Origin: Oscillospiraceae bacterium
GTDB taxonomy: Bacteria; Bacillota; Clostridia; Oscillospirales; Acutalibacteraceae
DNA length: 64,000 nt
Assembly: GCA_902796905.1 (NCBI GenBank)
Contig: CADBQU010000013.1
Coordinates: forward strand, 1 to 64,000
Direction: 5' to 3'
This document shows, piece by piece, positions 42,951-51,644 of the stretch (positions within the stretch are counted from its first letter, which is position 1; every line of letters starts with the position of its first letter). Under the pieces are notes generated by a model that saw only the letters and a program-made list of their open reading frames with translations, did not search any database and was not told the DNA's origin. The position numbers and the translations under genes are program-made.

Positions 42951-43652
42951 TTATGCCCAGCGTTTTCTTTCAATGGAACGGGTAGTTAAAAACAGGAATA
43001 AAGCCGTAACACTTAAAAAGAATATTATATTTGAAAAATCTATAATTCCCGAAGCAAAGCTGTTAAACCTTGATGTAAAAGAAACAAAATTACAAACGCC
43101 GGTAACTACCGCATTATTAAATATATTGCTGAAGTAGTCTATCATAAGTAAAAACAGAGAAACTATCATACTGAATACCGCCGAAATTATTTGGCTTTCG
43201 GTTGTAGATGAAATAAATACGCCTATTGAGATAATAGAAGCCCCAACCAAAGCGGCGCCTAAAACACAGCTTAAATAAAGTAACCAGTTAACGTCTGTTA
43301 CTAAGGCAAATATAATGTTAAAAACAATGGTTATGGAATAGCCCAACATAAACAAACAAAATGCCGCCAAAAATTTGCCCGCCACTATTTTCCATATTTT
43401 TACGGGGCTTGTAAATAAAAGCTGGTCGGATTTTTGCCTTTTTTCTTCCGAAAAAAGTTTCATTGTAATTATGGGCGCTATAAGCATTGCGTAAGTGTTC
43501 ATATAAACAAACGCATAGGCTATATTGCCGTAGTTTACATTAAAAAGATTTGCAAAAATTTGAGATAAAAAGAAGGTCATAATTGCAATAATTATAAATC
43601 CCATAGGAGAAGTAAAATAAGATTTGAATTCTCTTTTAAAAATGGCTTTCAT
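42951..43652 (-). CDS. ABC-2 permease, GldF-like
   Basis: 233 residues, about six hydrophobic segments, starting KAIFKREFKSYFTSPMGFI, typical of the NosY/GldF permeases. TSPVKIWKIVAGKFLAAFCL (about 79-98) is the characteristic coupling region. It overlaps the ATPase gene by one base (TAATG), giving coupled translation. Confidence 0.9.
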   Translation of the reverse strand: MKAIFKREFKSYFTSPMGFIIIAIMTFFLSQIFANLFNVNYGNIAYAFVYMNTYAMLIAPIITMKLFSEEKRQKSDQLLFTSPVKIWKIVAGKFLAAFCLFMLGYSITIVFNIIFALVTDVNWLLYLSCVLGAALVGASIISIGVFISSTTESQIISAVFSMIVSLFLLMIDYFSNIFNNAVVTGVCNFVSFTSRFNSFASGIIDFSNIIFFLSVTALFLFLTTRSIERKRWA

Positions 43653-44779
43653 TATTTTTCTTCCTCCCTTTTTTCTGTTTTGGTTTGCTTGGTTTTGCTT
43701 TTTTTGTTTTCGGTTTCTTCGTTTTCTTCGGTATCTCCGAAAACCGCTTTGTGCGCTGCCTTGCGGTTTTGCATATTAATTTCTTTTTTGGCTTTTGGTT
43801 TTGGGTGTTCGTTTTCTTTTTCGGTTTCTCCGTCTGCCGAATCCACCTTAACGCCTTCGGTCAACCTTAAGAAAATTTGCTCTAAAGTAAGTTTGTTTGA
43901 AGTCATTGTTAAAATAGGCCATTTACGTTCAGCTAAACGCTCAAATATTGCACGGCGTACATCCTCGCCTTCAAAAGGCTCTATAATGCAATCAAACGAG
44001 CCGGGTTCTATTACTCCCAAGCTTGTAATATCGCTTACGCCTTTTATATTTTTTAAAACTTTTAAAGCCGTTTCTTCCGGGGCTTGAATTCTAACGGTTA
44101 AAGCATGATCGCTTGACATTTTATCGGATAAATTTTCGGCGGTGTCGTCCGCTACGATTTCTCCGTTGTTAATAATAATAATTCTTTTGCAAACCGCTTG
44201 AATTTCCGAAAGTATATGGCTTGATAAAATGATGGTATGGTGTTTGCCCAACTTTTCTATTAAGTTGCGTATTTCTATAATTTGCTTGGGGTCTAAACCT
44301 ACGGTAGGTTCGTCTAATATCAATACGTCGGGATTACCTATAAGCGCTTGTGCAATGCCTACGCGCTGCCTATAACCTTTTGAAAGATTTTTTATAAGGC
44401 GATTTTCTACGTTTTGAATATTTACCAAACGGCAAATTTCGTTTATGTGAGGAGCTTTTTGAAATTGCGCTTTTTTAAGGTCAAAGCAAAATTCCAAATA
44501 TTCTCTTACCGTCATATCAACATAAAGCGGCGGTTGCTCCGGCAAATACCCTATGTGGCTTTTGGCTTCTTCGGGGTATTCCAAAACATTGTAACCCGCA
44601 ATACTTGCGTTGCCCGAAGTTAAAGAAAGATAACCGGTTAAAATGTTCATTATTGTAGATTTTCCCGCGCCGTTAGGGCCTAAAAAACCAACAACTTCTC
44701 CTTCTTTAATACTAAAGCTTACATTTTTAACTGCGGTATGATTGCCGTACCTTTTGTAAAGGTTTTGCACTTCTACCAT
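43652..44779 (-). CDS. ABC transporter ATPase, GldA/NatA-like
   Basis: 375 residues. Walker A GPNGAGKST (about 34-42), signature LSKGYRQRVGIAQAL (about 130-144), Walker B and D-loop VLILDEPTVGLDPKQ (about 151-165), H-loop SSHIL. After the core (about 300) comes a very charged Lys/Glu/Thr tail of about 65 residues that is unusual for the family. The start is ATG 44779 with GGAGG; an in-frame TTG upstream coincides with the ribosome site. First gene of the operon with the GldF, GldG and DUF4340 genes. Confidence 0.92.
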   Translation of the reverse strand: MVEVQNLYKRYGNHTAVKNVSFSIKEGEVVGFLGPNGAGKSTIMNILTGYLSLTSGNASIAGYNVLEYPEEAKSHIGYLPEQPPLYVDMTVREYLEFCFDLKKAQFQKAPHINEICRLVNIQNVENRLIKNLSKGYRQRVGIAQALIGNPDVLILDEPTVGLDPKQIIEIRNLIEKLGKHHTIILSSHILSEIQAVCKRIIIINNGEIVADDTAENLSDKMSSDHALTVRIQAPEETALKVLKNIKGVSDITSLGVIEPGSFDCIIEPFEGEDVRRAIFERLAERKWPILTMTSNKLTLEQIFLRLTEGVKVDSADGETEKENEHPKPKAKKEINMQNRKAAHKAVFGDTEENEETENKKSKTKQTKTEKREEEK

Positions 44780-45342
44780 ATTTTTAACCTCCAAAAAATA
44801 TATAATTGCAATTTAAATATTATAAAATAAATATGTTGCAAATTTTTAAATAAAATATTAATATAAGTATTAATGTTTTTATTAACAAAACCGTTACGGC
44901 TTAAAATTTAAAAAGCCGCACAAAGTTTTTTGCATATATATTTAAGTATAACACAAAGCCTTTTTCAGTTCAATTTAAAATTAAATATAAAAGGCTTAAA
45001 AATTTATATATAAAGCTTTAAAAATTAAACCGAATATTAAACGAGAAAAAACGAAATATTAAACGGAATATTAAACGGAATGCGGTATTGGGCGGCTTAC
45101 GGAAAAATTAAAATTTTTTTGCCTAAAAATATAAACTTTGCGGTAACGGCTGCCGCCGAAATAAAAAGCCGAAATAAAAAAACAAAATACAAACAAAAAA
45201 TAAAATCTTTTAAAATCTTTTAATTTTATTTTACCCCAAACGGTTGAAAACAATATATTTTTTGGGTATAATAAAACTAAAAAATAAACATAAATTTTTT
45301 AAAAAACAAAAAACGTTTTATTAAAAGAAAAGAGGAATTTTA
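44780..45342. other. Divergent AT-rich gap with short tandem repeats
   Basis: No convincing gene is seen. It holds three to four near-direct repeats of AATATTAAACG (about 45031-45079) and repeats of GCCGAAATAAAAA (about 45155-45180). A region at 45091-45157 with end sequences GGCGGC and GCCGCC may be a relic of a cloverleaf repeat, but its inner hairpins are not preserved. Confidence 0.45.
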
Positions 45343-46170
45343 ATGAGCGAGTGTACTCACGATTGTTCAAGCTGCGGCGAAAGCTGTAACGAACGCAAAA
45401 GTTTTTTGGAAGAGCCTAATAAAGGCACTAAAGTTAAAAAAATTATAGGCGTAGTAAGCGGCAAAGGCGGTGTGGGAAAATCTTTGGTAAGCGGAATTTC
45501 CGCCGTTGTAAGCAGCAGATTGGGCTTTAAAACCGCTTTATTGGACGCAGATATAACGGGACCCAGTATTCCTAAAATGTTTGGCGTAAACAATAAAAAA
45601 CCTACTGCGGACGATAACGGACTTTATCCGGTAGAAAGTTCCTCCGGTATTAAAATAATGTCCCTTAATTTATTAACGCAAAACGAAACCGATCCGGTTG
45701 TTTGGAGGGGTCCGGTAATAGCCGGTACCGTTAAACAGTTTTGGACCGATGTGGTTTGGGGAGATATAGACTTTATGTTTGTGGATATGCCTCCGGGAAC
45801 GGGGGATGTTCCGCTTACCGTTTTTCAAAGTATGCCGGTAGACGGAATTATTATAGTTACAAGTCCGCAGGAGCTTGTTGGTATGATAGTTGAAAAAGCG
45901 GTAAAAATGGCTGCTATGATGAATATTCCCGTATTGGGTTTGGTTGAAAATATGAGCTATGCCGTTTGCCCCGATTGCGGCAAAAAAATAAATATTTTCG
46001 GCGAAAGCAAAATAAACGAAACGGCGGAAAAGTTCGGTGTTCCGGTTTTAACTTCTATTCCCATAGACCCAAAACTTGCCGCCGCTGCCGATAAAGGCGC
46101 AATAGAATTATTTGACGGAGATTTTGTCAAACCCATAGAAGCTTGTTTGGAAAATTTAATAAAAAAATAA
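45343..46170 (+). CDS. Mrp/NBP35-family iron-sulfur carrier ATPase
   Basis: 275 residues. A deviant Walker A GKGGVGKS (about 44-51) with signature Lys, LDADITGPSIP (about 67-77), and MFVDMPPGTGDVPLT (about 146-160). The cysteine-rich N-terminus (CTHDCSSCGESC) resembles the N-terminal cluster site of NBP35-type proteins, and CPDCGKK at about 211-217 is near the CxxC used to carry the 4Fe-4S cluster. Likely assists iron-sulfur assembly, in line with the many iron-sulfur enzymes here (aconitase, Rnf). Divergent from the Gld-like operon. Confidence 0.93.
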   Translation: MSECTHDCSSCGESCNERKSFLEEPNKGTKVKKIIGVVSGKGGVGKSLVSGISAVVSSRLGFKTALLDADITGPSIPKMFGVNNKKPTADDNGLYPVESSSGIKIMSLNLLTQNETDPVVWRGPVIAGTVKQFWTDVVWGDIDFMFVDMPPGTGDVPLTVFQSMPVDGIIIVTSPQELVGMIVEKAVKMAAMMNIPVLGLVENMSYAVCPDCGKKINIFGESKINETAEKFGVPVLTSIPIDPKLAAAADKGAIELFDGDFVKPIEACLENLIKK

Positions 46171-46322
46171 TCCTTTGGCAGGCAAAAAGCGAACGAAAAA
46201 ATAAAAGGTTGTAATTTGTATTAAACTTTACTTAATAAAAACAAATTCCGCCTTTTTTAAATTAAAATTTAAAAATAAAATTTTAATTTTGTAAAATATA
46301 AAAAGCATAAGAGGTGAATATA

Positions 46323-48830
46323 TTGAAAAAAGTTTTAACAAAAAACTGGCAGTTGGCAATAGTAGAAAACCAAGAGGTTTTAAAGAGTAATTTTAATCCC
46401 AAAACCGCAAAAGAAGTTTTAAATTCCGGTTTTGAAATAATAAAAGCAACAGTTCCGGGAAATTTTGAACTTGATTTAATTAACGCCGGAAAACTTGAAG
46501 ACCTTTATTTTGGAGAAAATATATTAAAAGCTCAGGAATTTGAAAACCGCCATCTTTATTATTGCTTATCTTTTGAGTTCGATTTTAAAAATAAAAAAGA
46601 TTTTGACGCGTTTTTAAATTTTAAGGGTATTGATACCGTGGCGGAAATATATTTAAACGGTAAATTAATAGGATTTACCGAAAATATGTTTATAGAACAC
46701 AAGTTTAAACTTAATGAAGAAAATACAAAAAACGGAATTAACGACCTTTTGGTACATATTTTGCCTTCCGAAATATACAGCCGAAAATTTTCGCTTACGG
46801 CAAACAGAGCGGCGCACCCTTGGAGCTATAATCAGCTTATTTTAAGAAAAGCGCCGTATATGTTCGGATGGGATATAATGCCGCGTGTGATTTCCGGCGG
46901 ATTATGGCGCGAAGCGGAAATAGACTATGTTCCCAAAACTAATATAAAAAACTGTTTTTTGTTTACGCATATTTTAAACACGGCAAACAAAGAAGAAAAT
47001 AAAGGCTGTGATAACAGCCGAAACGATAAAAATGATAATAACAATTATGCTCAATTAAGATTGGTTTTGGATTTTTGTGCCGAGGATGACTTTTTAACCG
47101 ACTATTATATAAGAATAAGCGGTAAATGCAAAAATTCAAAATTTTGCAGCACCTTAAAGGTTTATTCTTTAAACGGTCAGTATACGTTTGATGTAAATAA
47201 CGCTTTGCTTTGGTGGCCAAAAAACTACGGTGAACAAAATTTATATAACGTTACGGTTGAGCTTATTAAAATAAAAAGCCAAAAATTTAAAACTTTAAGC
47301 GAAGAACAAATTACAGAGGCTTTAAATTTAAATTTCTCTTTAAAAACAGCCGAAAATACGCAGGACGATTTTGAAGTTTTAGATTTTAAAAACTTTAATT
47401 TCGGTATAAGAACCGTTTATTTGCAAAGAACCTCTGTTGCAAAAGAAAACGGTAAATTTGAATTTTCAATAAACGGCAAACCGATTTTTGCTATGGGCAC
47501 AAATTGGGTTCCTACCGATGTTTTTCCTTCAAAAAACAAAGAATATACTTTAAGAGTTTTAAAATATGCCGACGATTTGGGCTGTAATATTATAAGATGT
47601 TGGGGCGGCGGAATTTACCCCGATGAGGAATTTTATTCTTTTTGCGATGAACACGGAATTTTGGTTTGGCAGGATTTTGCTATGGCCTGCGGAAGATATC
47701 CTTTAACGGAGCGTATGAAAAATCTTATAAAAGAAGAAGTTGAATGGGTAGTTAAAAAGCTTAGAAACCATGCAAGCTTGCTTGTTTGGTCGGGAGATAA
47801 CGAATGCGACGAAACCCTTATAGCAAACGCTGTATTTTTAAACGGACAAAGGCTTTTAAAACCTAATCCTAATTTAAATGAATTAACAAGAAATGTAATA
47901 CCTTTTGTTTTAAACGAGGAGGATTATACAAGGCCTTACTTGCCGTCCAGCCCTTATTTTGACGAAGAAGCCTTTTTAAATTGGCCCAATCCGCCAAGCG
48001 AAACACATATGTGGGGACCGAGGGACTTTTTTAAAGGAGATTTTTATAAAAATAACAACGCACATTTTATATCCGAAACGGGTTACCACGGCTGTCCTTC
48101 TCCGAAAAGCTTAAAAAAATTCTTATCCGATAAAGCCTATAACGATTTAAACGCCTTTAATAATAAAGAATGTTTAAACGAAGAATGGAATTTGCACTGT
48201 ACCTCTCCTTTTAAAGGTAAAAACGAAAACAATTACCGTGTGCCTTTAATGGTAAAACAAATAGAAGTGCTTTTTAAAACCGTAGAAAAATCCAGGGAAG
48301 ATTTTGCAAGACAAAGCCAAATTTCTCATGCGGAAGCGCAAAAATACCTTATAGAAAGAATGAGAATTAAAAAGGGACATACGTTTGGCATTATTTGGTG
48401 GAATTTAGCAGACGGTTGGCCTCAGTTTTCGGAAGCGGCGGTAGATTGGTACGGTTGTAAAAAATTGGCTTACGGATATATAAAAAGGTCGCAAAGTCCG
48501 TTTTGTATTATGTGCGACGAGCCGCAAAGCGGATATTTAACGGTTGTGGCTTGTAATGATACTGTAGAAAACGTATCGGTAGATTTTAAAATAACCGGTA
48601 TAAATTCCGATAATATTGTGGCAAGAGGAAAAGTTACCGTAGGTTCCGGTGAAGTTTTAAAATTAGGTAAGTTTTTTGAAGAAGATAACGAAATGTATAA
48701 AATAGAGTGGAGCGGAACCCAAAGCGGAATAAATCATTATACCGCTTCCATTTATAAATCTTTAAATTATAAAAACTATTTAAATCAATTAAAAAAAATA
48801 GGGTTTTATAACGAATTTGAAGGTTTTTAA
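46323..48830 (+). CDS. Glycoside hydrolase family 2 beta-mannosidase
   Basis: 835 residues with GH2 layout: jelly-roll sugar-binding N-domain (about 1-180; NRAAHPWSYNQL), Ig-like domain, TIM barrel and C-terminal beta domains. The acid/base Glu is in WSGDNE (about 488-493) and the nucleophile Glu in ISETGYHG (about 582-589); WGGGIYPDEEFY precedes them. No signal peptide, so it acts in the cytoplasm on imported mannosides. Residues about 218-242 are an Asn/Asp/Lys-rich low-complexity insert. The start is TTG 46323 because AGAGGTG ends 6 nt before it; GTG 46314 would overlap the ribosome site. No sugar transporter is adjacent. Confidence 0.9.
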   Translation: MKKVLTKNWQLAIVENQEVLKSNFNPKTAKEVLNSGFEIIKATVPGNFELDLINAGKLEDLYFGENILKAQEFENRHLYYCLSFEFDFKNKKDFDAFLNFKGIDTVAEIYLNGKLIGFTENMFIEHKFKLNEENTKNGINDLLVHILPSEIYSRKFSLTANRAAHPWSYNQLILRKAPYMFGWDIMPRVISGGLWREAEIDYVPKTNIKNCFLFTHILNTANKEENKGCDNSRNDKNDNNNYAQLRLVLDFCAEDDFLTDYYIRISGKCKNSKFCSTLKVYSLNGQYTFDVNNALLWWPKNYGEQNLYNVTVELIKIKSQKFKTLSEEQITEALNLNFSLKTAENTQDDFEVLDFKNFNFGIRTVYLQRTSVAKENGKFEFSINGKPIFAMGTNWVPTDVFPSKNKEYTLRVLKYADDLGCNIIRCWGGGIYPDEEFYSFCDEHGILVWQDFAMACGRYPLTERMKNLIKEEVEWVVKKLRNHASLLVWSGDNECDETLIANAVFLNGQRLLKPNPNLNELTRNVIPFVLNEEDYTRPYLPSSPYFDEEAFLNWPNPPSETHMWGPRDFFKGDFYKNNNAHFISETGYHGCPSPKSLKKFLSDKAYNDLNAFNNKECLNEEWNLHCTSPFKGKNENNYRVPLMVKQIEVLFKTVEKSREDFARQSQISHAEAQKYLIERMRIKKGHTFGIIWWNLADGWPQFSEAAVDWYGCKKLAYGYIKRSQSPFCIMCDEPQSGYLTVVACNDTVENVSVDFKITGINSDNIVARGKVTVGSGEVLKLGKFFEEDNEMYKIEWSGTQSGINHYTASIYKSLNYKNYLNQLKKIGFYNEFEGF

Positions 48831-48847
48831 AATTTTGTTTTCAGCGC

Positions 48848-48937
48848 TTACGGGTTTTGCGGCAAACCTTTGGTTTGCCAACCCCAAAAGCCTCGGCTTT
48901 TGGGGTTAAAAGGCTTTGCCTTTTGCAAAACCCGTAA
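48848..48937. repeat. Cloverleaf repeat, copy K
   Basis: A 13-bp outer stem TTACGGGTTTTGC / GCAAAACCCGTAA encloses GGCAAACC-TTT-GGTTTGCC, AACCCCAAAAGCC-TC-GGCTTTTGGGGTT and AAAAGGC-TTT-GCCTTTT. All arms are perfectly paired. Confidence 0.95.
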
Positions 48938-48966
48938 AAAAATAAATTTAATATATAATTAAAGTA

Positions 48967-48998
48967 AAAAAAGGATAGCTTATAAGCTATCCTTTTTT
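48967..48998. terminator. Bidirectional terminator between mannosidase gene and rnfB
   Basis: A perfect palindrome of 32 bp, AAAAAAGGATAGCTTA followed by its complement. Confidence 0.92.
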
Positions 48999-49017
48999 GT
49001 TTTAAATATATTGTTAT

Positions 49018-49806
49018 TTAATTAATGCAGTGCATAGGGCATTTTTCAACGCAAGCCTTGCAGTTTGTGCAATTATCGGTAATTACTTCCGCTTTGTTGT
49101 TTTCTATTTTTATTGCGTTAAAATTGCAGTTTTTTAAGCAAATGCCGCAGCCTATACATGCGGTTTTGCAAACTTTTCTGGCTAATGCGCCTTTATCTTT
49201 GTTACTGCAGTAATTTATGGTTTTAAAGGGATATTCAAAAAGCGAAATTATGCCTTTTGGACATATATTTGCGCATTTTCCGCAGCCGGTGCAATTATCG
49301 GTATTAACTTTAGCCTTGCCGTTTTCAATGCTTAAAGCATTAAATGCACAGGCATTAACGCAATCTCCAAAACCTATACAACCGTATTTGCAAGCCTTAG
49401 GTCCGCCTAAAACACTAATGGCGTCGTTACAACTGCGCGAGCCTATATAGTTATAAGAAGTATCGCAGTTATCCGAATTTCCATTGCATAATACAACTGC
49501 TTTTTTAATTTTAATTTCGGTATTAACGCCTAAAACAGCGGAGATTTTTTTAGCCGTATCGGCACCGCCCGGAGCGCACAAATTAGGCTCCGCTTTTCCT
49601 TCGGCTATTGCTTTTGCGTATTCGTCGCAGCCCGCAAAACCGCAGCCGCCGCAATTAGCACCCGGCAAACATTCTCTTACAGCCGTTTCTTTTTCGTTAG
49701 GCTTTACACCGAAAAACAAAGAGGCAATACTTAATATTAAACCTAAAAGCAGGGCAATACCGCCTATAATTAAAGCAGGAATAAGTATAACGTTTAACAT
49801 TTCCAT
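49018..49806 (-). CDS. rnfB: Rnf complex subunit RnfB
   Basis: Iron-sulfur subunit of the ferredoxin:NAD oxidoreductase that pumps Na or H ions. 262 residues: an N-terminal membrane helix (about 5-32), a GANCGGCGFAGC four-cysteine (Fe-S, CxxC) domain (about 49-60), then 4Fe-4S ferredoxin motifs CTGCGKCANICPKG, CIGCGICLKNC and CTNCKACVEKCPMHC towards the C terminus. The last gene of rnfCDGEAB, the usual clostridial order. GGAGG precedes the ATG. Confidence 0.97.
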   Translation of the reverse strand: MEMLNVILIPALIIGGIALLLGLILSIASLFFGVKPNEKETAVRECLPGANCGGCGFAGCDEYAKAIAEGKAEPNLCAPGGADTAKKISAVLGVNTEIKIKKAVVLCNGNSDNCDTSYNYIGSRSCNDAISVLGGPKACKYGCIGFGDCVNACAFNALSIENGKAKVNTDNCTGCGKCANICPKGIISLFEYPFKTINYCSNKDKGALARKVCKTACIGCGICLKNCNFNAIKIENNKAEVITDNCTNCKACVEKCPMHCIN

Positions 49807-49819
49807 TTTTAATTCCTCC

Positions 49820-50398
49820 TTAAACTATACCGGCAAAGCCTAAAAACGAAAGGCTTACAATGCTTGCGGCAATAAGCGTTATGGGAAGTCCCAGTAAAAA
49901 TTCGGGAATATTTGCTTTTTCCAATTTTGTTCTTATGCCCGCAAATATAAGCATAGCCAGCATATATCCCAAGCCGGCACCCAAAGCATTTGCCAAAGAA
50001 TAAACAAAATTATAATTGTTTGTAAAGTTTAAAATAGTAATACCCAAAACCGCGCAGTTTGTGGTTATTAAAGGTAAATAAATACCTAAAGCGTTATAAA
50101 TAGGCGGTAAAAACTTTTTAAGCAAAATTTCAATTAACTGTACCAAAGCGGCAATTATTAAAATAAAACTGAAAGTTTGCAAATAATCAAGCTTTAACGG
50201 AAGCAAAACATAGGTATATATGGGCCAGGTAGCGGCTGTGGCTACAACCATTACCAATATTACCGCAACGCTCATTGCAAAAGCGGTTTTTATTTTTTTG
50301 GATACGCCCAAAAACGGACAGATACCCAAAAATTTAGAAAGCACCATATTGTTTGTTAAAATTCCCGCTAAAATAACAGCAACTATTGTTTTAGTCAT
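49820..50398 (-). CDS. rnfA: Rnf complex subunit RnfA
   Basis: 192-residue membrane subunit with six hydrophobic segments. NNMVLSKFLGICPFLGVSKK (about 16-35) with its conserved Cys, and YLPLITTNCAVLG (about 108-120) with the second Cys, are the sites of the membrane 2Fe-2S cluster shared with RnfE. It overlaps rnfE by 8 bp. Confidence 0.97.
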   Translation of the reverse strand: MTKTIVAVILAGILTNNMVLSKFLGICPFLGVSKKIKTAFAMSVAVILVMVVATAATWPIYTYVLLPLKLDYLQTFSFILIIAALVQLIEILLKKFLPPIYNALGIYLPLITTNCAVLGITILNFTNNYNFVYSLANALGAGLGYMLAMLIFAGIRTKLEKANIPEFLLGLPITLIAASIVSLSFLGFAGIV

Positions 50399-51128
50399 TG
50401 TTTTCAGCCTCCTTTAACGCACAGCCTTCGCAGTTTCCGTCGCATCCGGCTTTATTTTTAACGGGTTTGCCTTTTTTAGCTGCAATTTTGTTTGAAACGG
50501 TAACCAAAATTCCAAATACAAAAAATCCTCCCGGAGGTAATATCATAATAAGCATAGGCGGTAAAGCGCCGTTTAATACGGATACTCCGAAAATTGTTCC
50601 TGCACCCAAAAGTTCTCTTACAGCACCCATAACGGTAAGGGTTAAAGTAAAGCCCAAGCCCATTGAAAGGCCGTCTACAGCCGATAAAAGCGGAGGATTT
50701 TTAGCCGCAAACATTTCGGCTCTTGCAAGAATAATGCAGTTAACAACAATTAAGGGTAAATAAATACCCAAAGCTGCGTCTATTGCCGGTAAATATGCTT
50801 TAACTATCATTTGAGCCAAAGTAACAAAGCCCGCAATAATGGTTATGTATGCCGGAATTCTTACTTTGTCGGGAATAATTTTTCTTAATAAAGAAACCAT
50901 AAATCCGCTGCATATTAACACAAATGTTGCAGCCAAACCCATACCTATACCGTTCATAGCGCTTGTGGTTATGGCAAGCGTAGGGCAAGTGCCCAAAACA
51001 AGTCTTAATACGGGGTTTTCGTTTAAAATACCGTTAAACAAAACTTTTTTATAATTTGTAGCTTTGGAAGTTTTTTGTTCTTTGTTTTCACACGGTAAAT
51101 TTTTATTTGTTTTTTTATCGTTGCTCAA
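50391..51128 (-). CDS. rnfE: Rnf complex subunit RnfE
   Basis: 245 residues; six membrane segments with LRLVLGTCPTLAITTSAMNG (about 41-60) and YLPLIVVNCIILARAE (about 123-138), paralogous to RnfA. The N terminus is a short charged leader and the C terminus a cysteine-rich tail (GCDGNCEGCALKEAE) which most RnfE proteins lack and could bind metal (inference). It starts directly after the rnfG stop. Confidence 0.96.
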   Translation of the reverse strand: MSNDKKTNKNLPCENKEQKTSKATNYKKVLFNGILNENPVLRLVLGTCPTLAITTSAMNGIGMGLAATFVLICSGFMVSLLRKIIPDKVRIPAYITIIAGFVTLAQMIVKAYLPAIDAALGIYLPLIVVNCIILARAEMFAAKNPPLLSAVDGLSMGLGFTLTLTVMGAVRELLGAGTIFGVSVLNGALPPMLIMILPPGGFFVFGILVTVSNKIAAKKGKPVKNKAGCDGNCEGCALKEAENND

Positions 51129-51641
51129 TTATTCCACCACCTTTTCATATTCGGTTAACGCTTTGTTTACTGCCGATTTTACGGCAGTAGATGTTATGGT
51201 GGCGCCGGTTATGGTAGAAACATCGTTTAAGTTTTGTTTGTTTTTAAATTGGCTTAAAAACGAATCCTTTGTAACGGTTTGTCCCAAGCCGGGAGTTTCG
51301 TTTGAAACGTCCGTCATAACAACCGAAGTTATTTTTTTATCTGCTATGCCTATTATTGCGGTTACTTCTCCGCCGTAGCCGTTAACCGTAACTTTATAAC
51401 AGTAGCCAACGGTTTTGCCTTGCTTTTGCGCTTTAAACGAAACCATATTGTCTTCGTTTTTAATTTCGGTAAAGTCGTCTGCGTTTATAACTTCTTTTAA
51501 CGCGGCGTTTTCGGTCTGCTTGTTTTTTTGTGCTATTAACGGCGAAGTGATATTGTTGGTTAATGCCAATATAGCGGTTAATGTTAAGCAAATAGCGGCT
51601 AAAATAAGCGCCGGTTTTATAATAAGTTTAAAATTTTTCAT
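51129..51641 (-). CDS. rnfG: Rnf complex subunit RnfG
   Basis: 170 residues: one N-terminal membrane helix and an outward FMN-binding domain. The threonine that binds FMN covalently lies in the STITGATITST motif (about 141-151). MTDVSNETPGLGQTV is the other conserved strip. 3 bp after rnfD. Confidence 0.96.
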   Translation of the reverse strand: MKNFKLIIKPALILAAICLTLTAILALTNNITSPLIAQKNKQTENAALKEVINADDFTEIKNEDNMVSFKAQKQGKTVGYCYKVTVNGYGGEVTAIIGIADKKITSVVMTDVSNETPGLGQTVTKDSFLSQFKNKQNLNDVSTITGATITSTAVKSAVNKALTEYEKVVE

Positions 51642-51644
51642 TTG

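Noticed and set aside
45071-45253. 60-codon open frame on the minus strand in the divergent gap
   Set aside because: Low-complexity Phe/Lys-rich translation of AT-rich DNA with no ribosome site.
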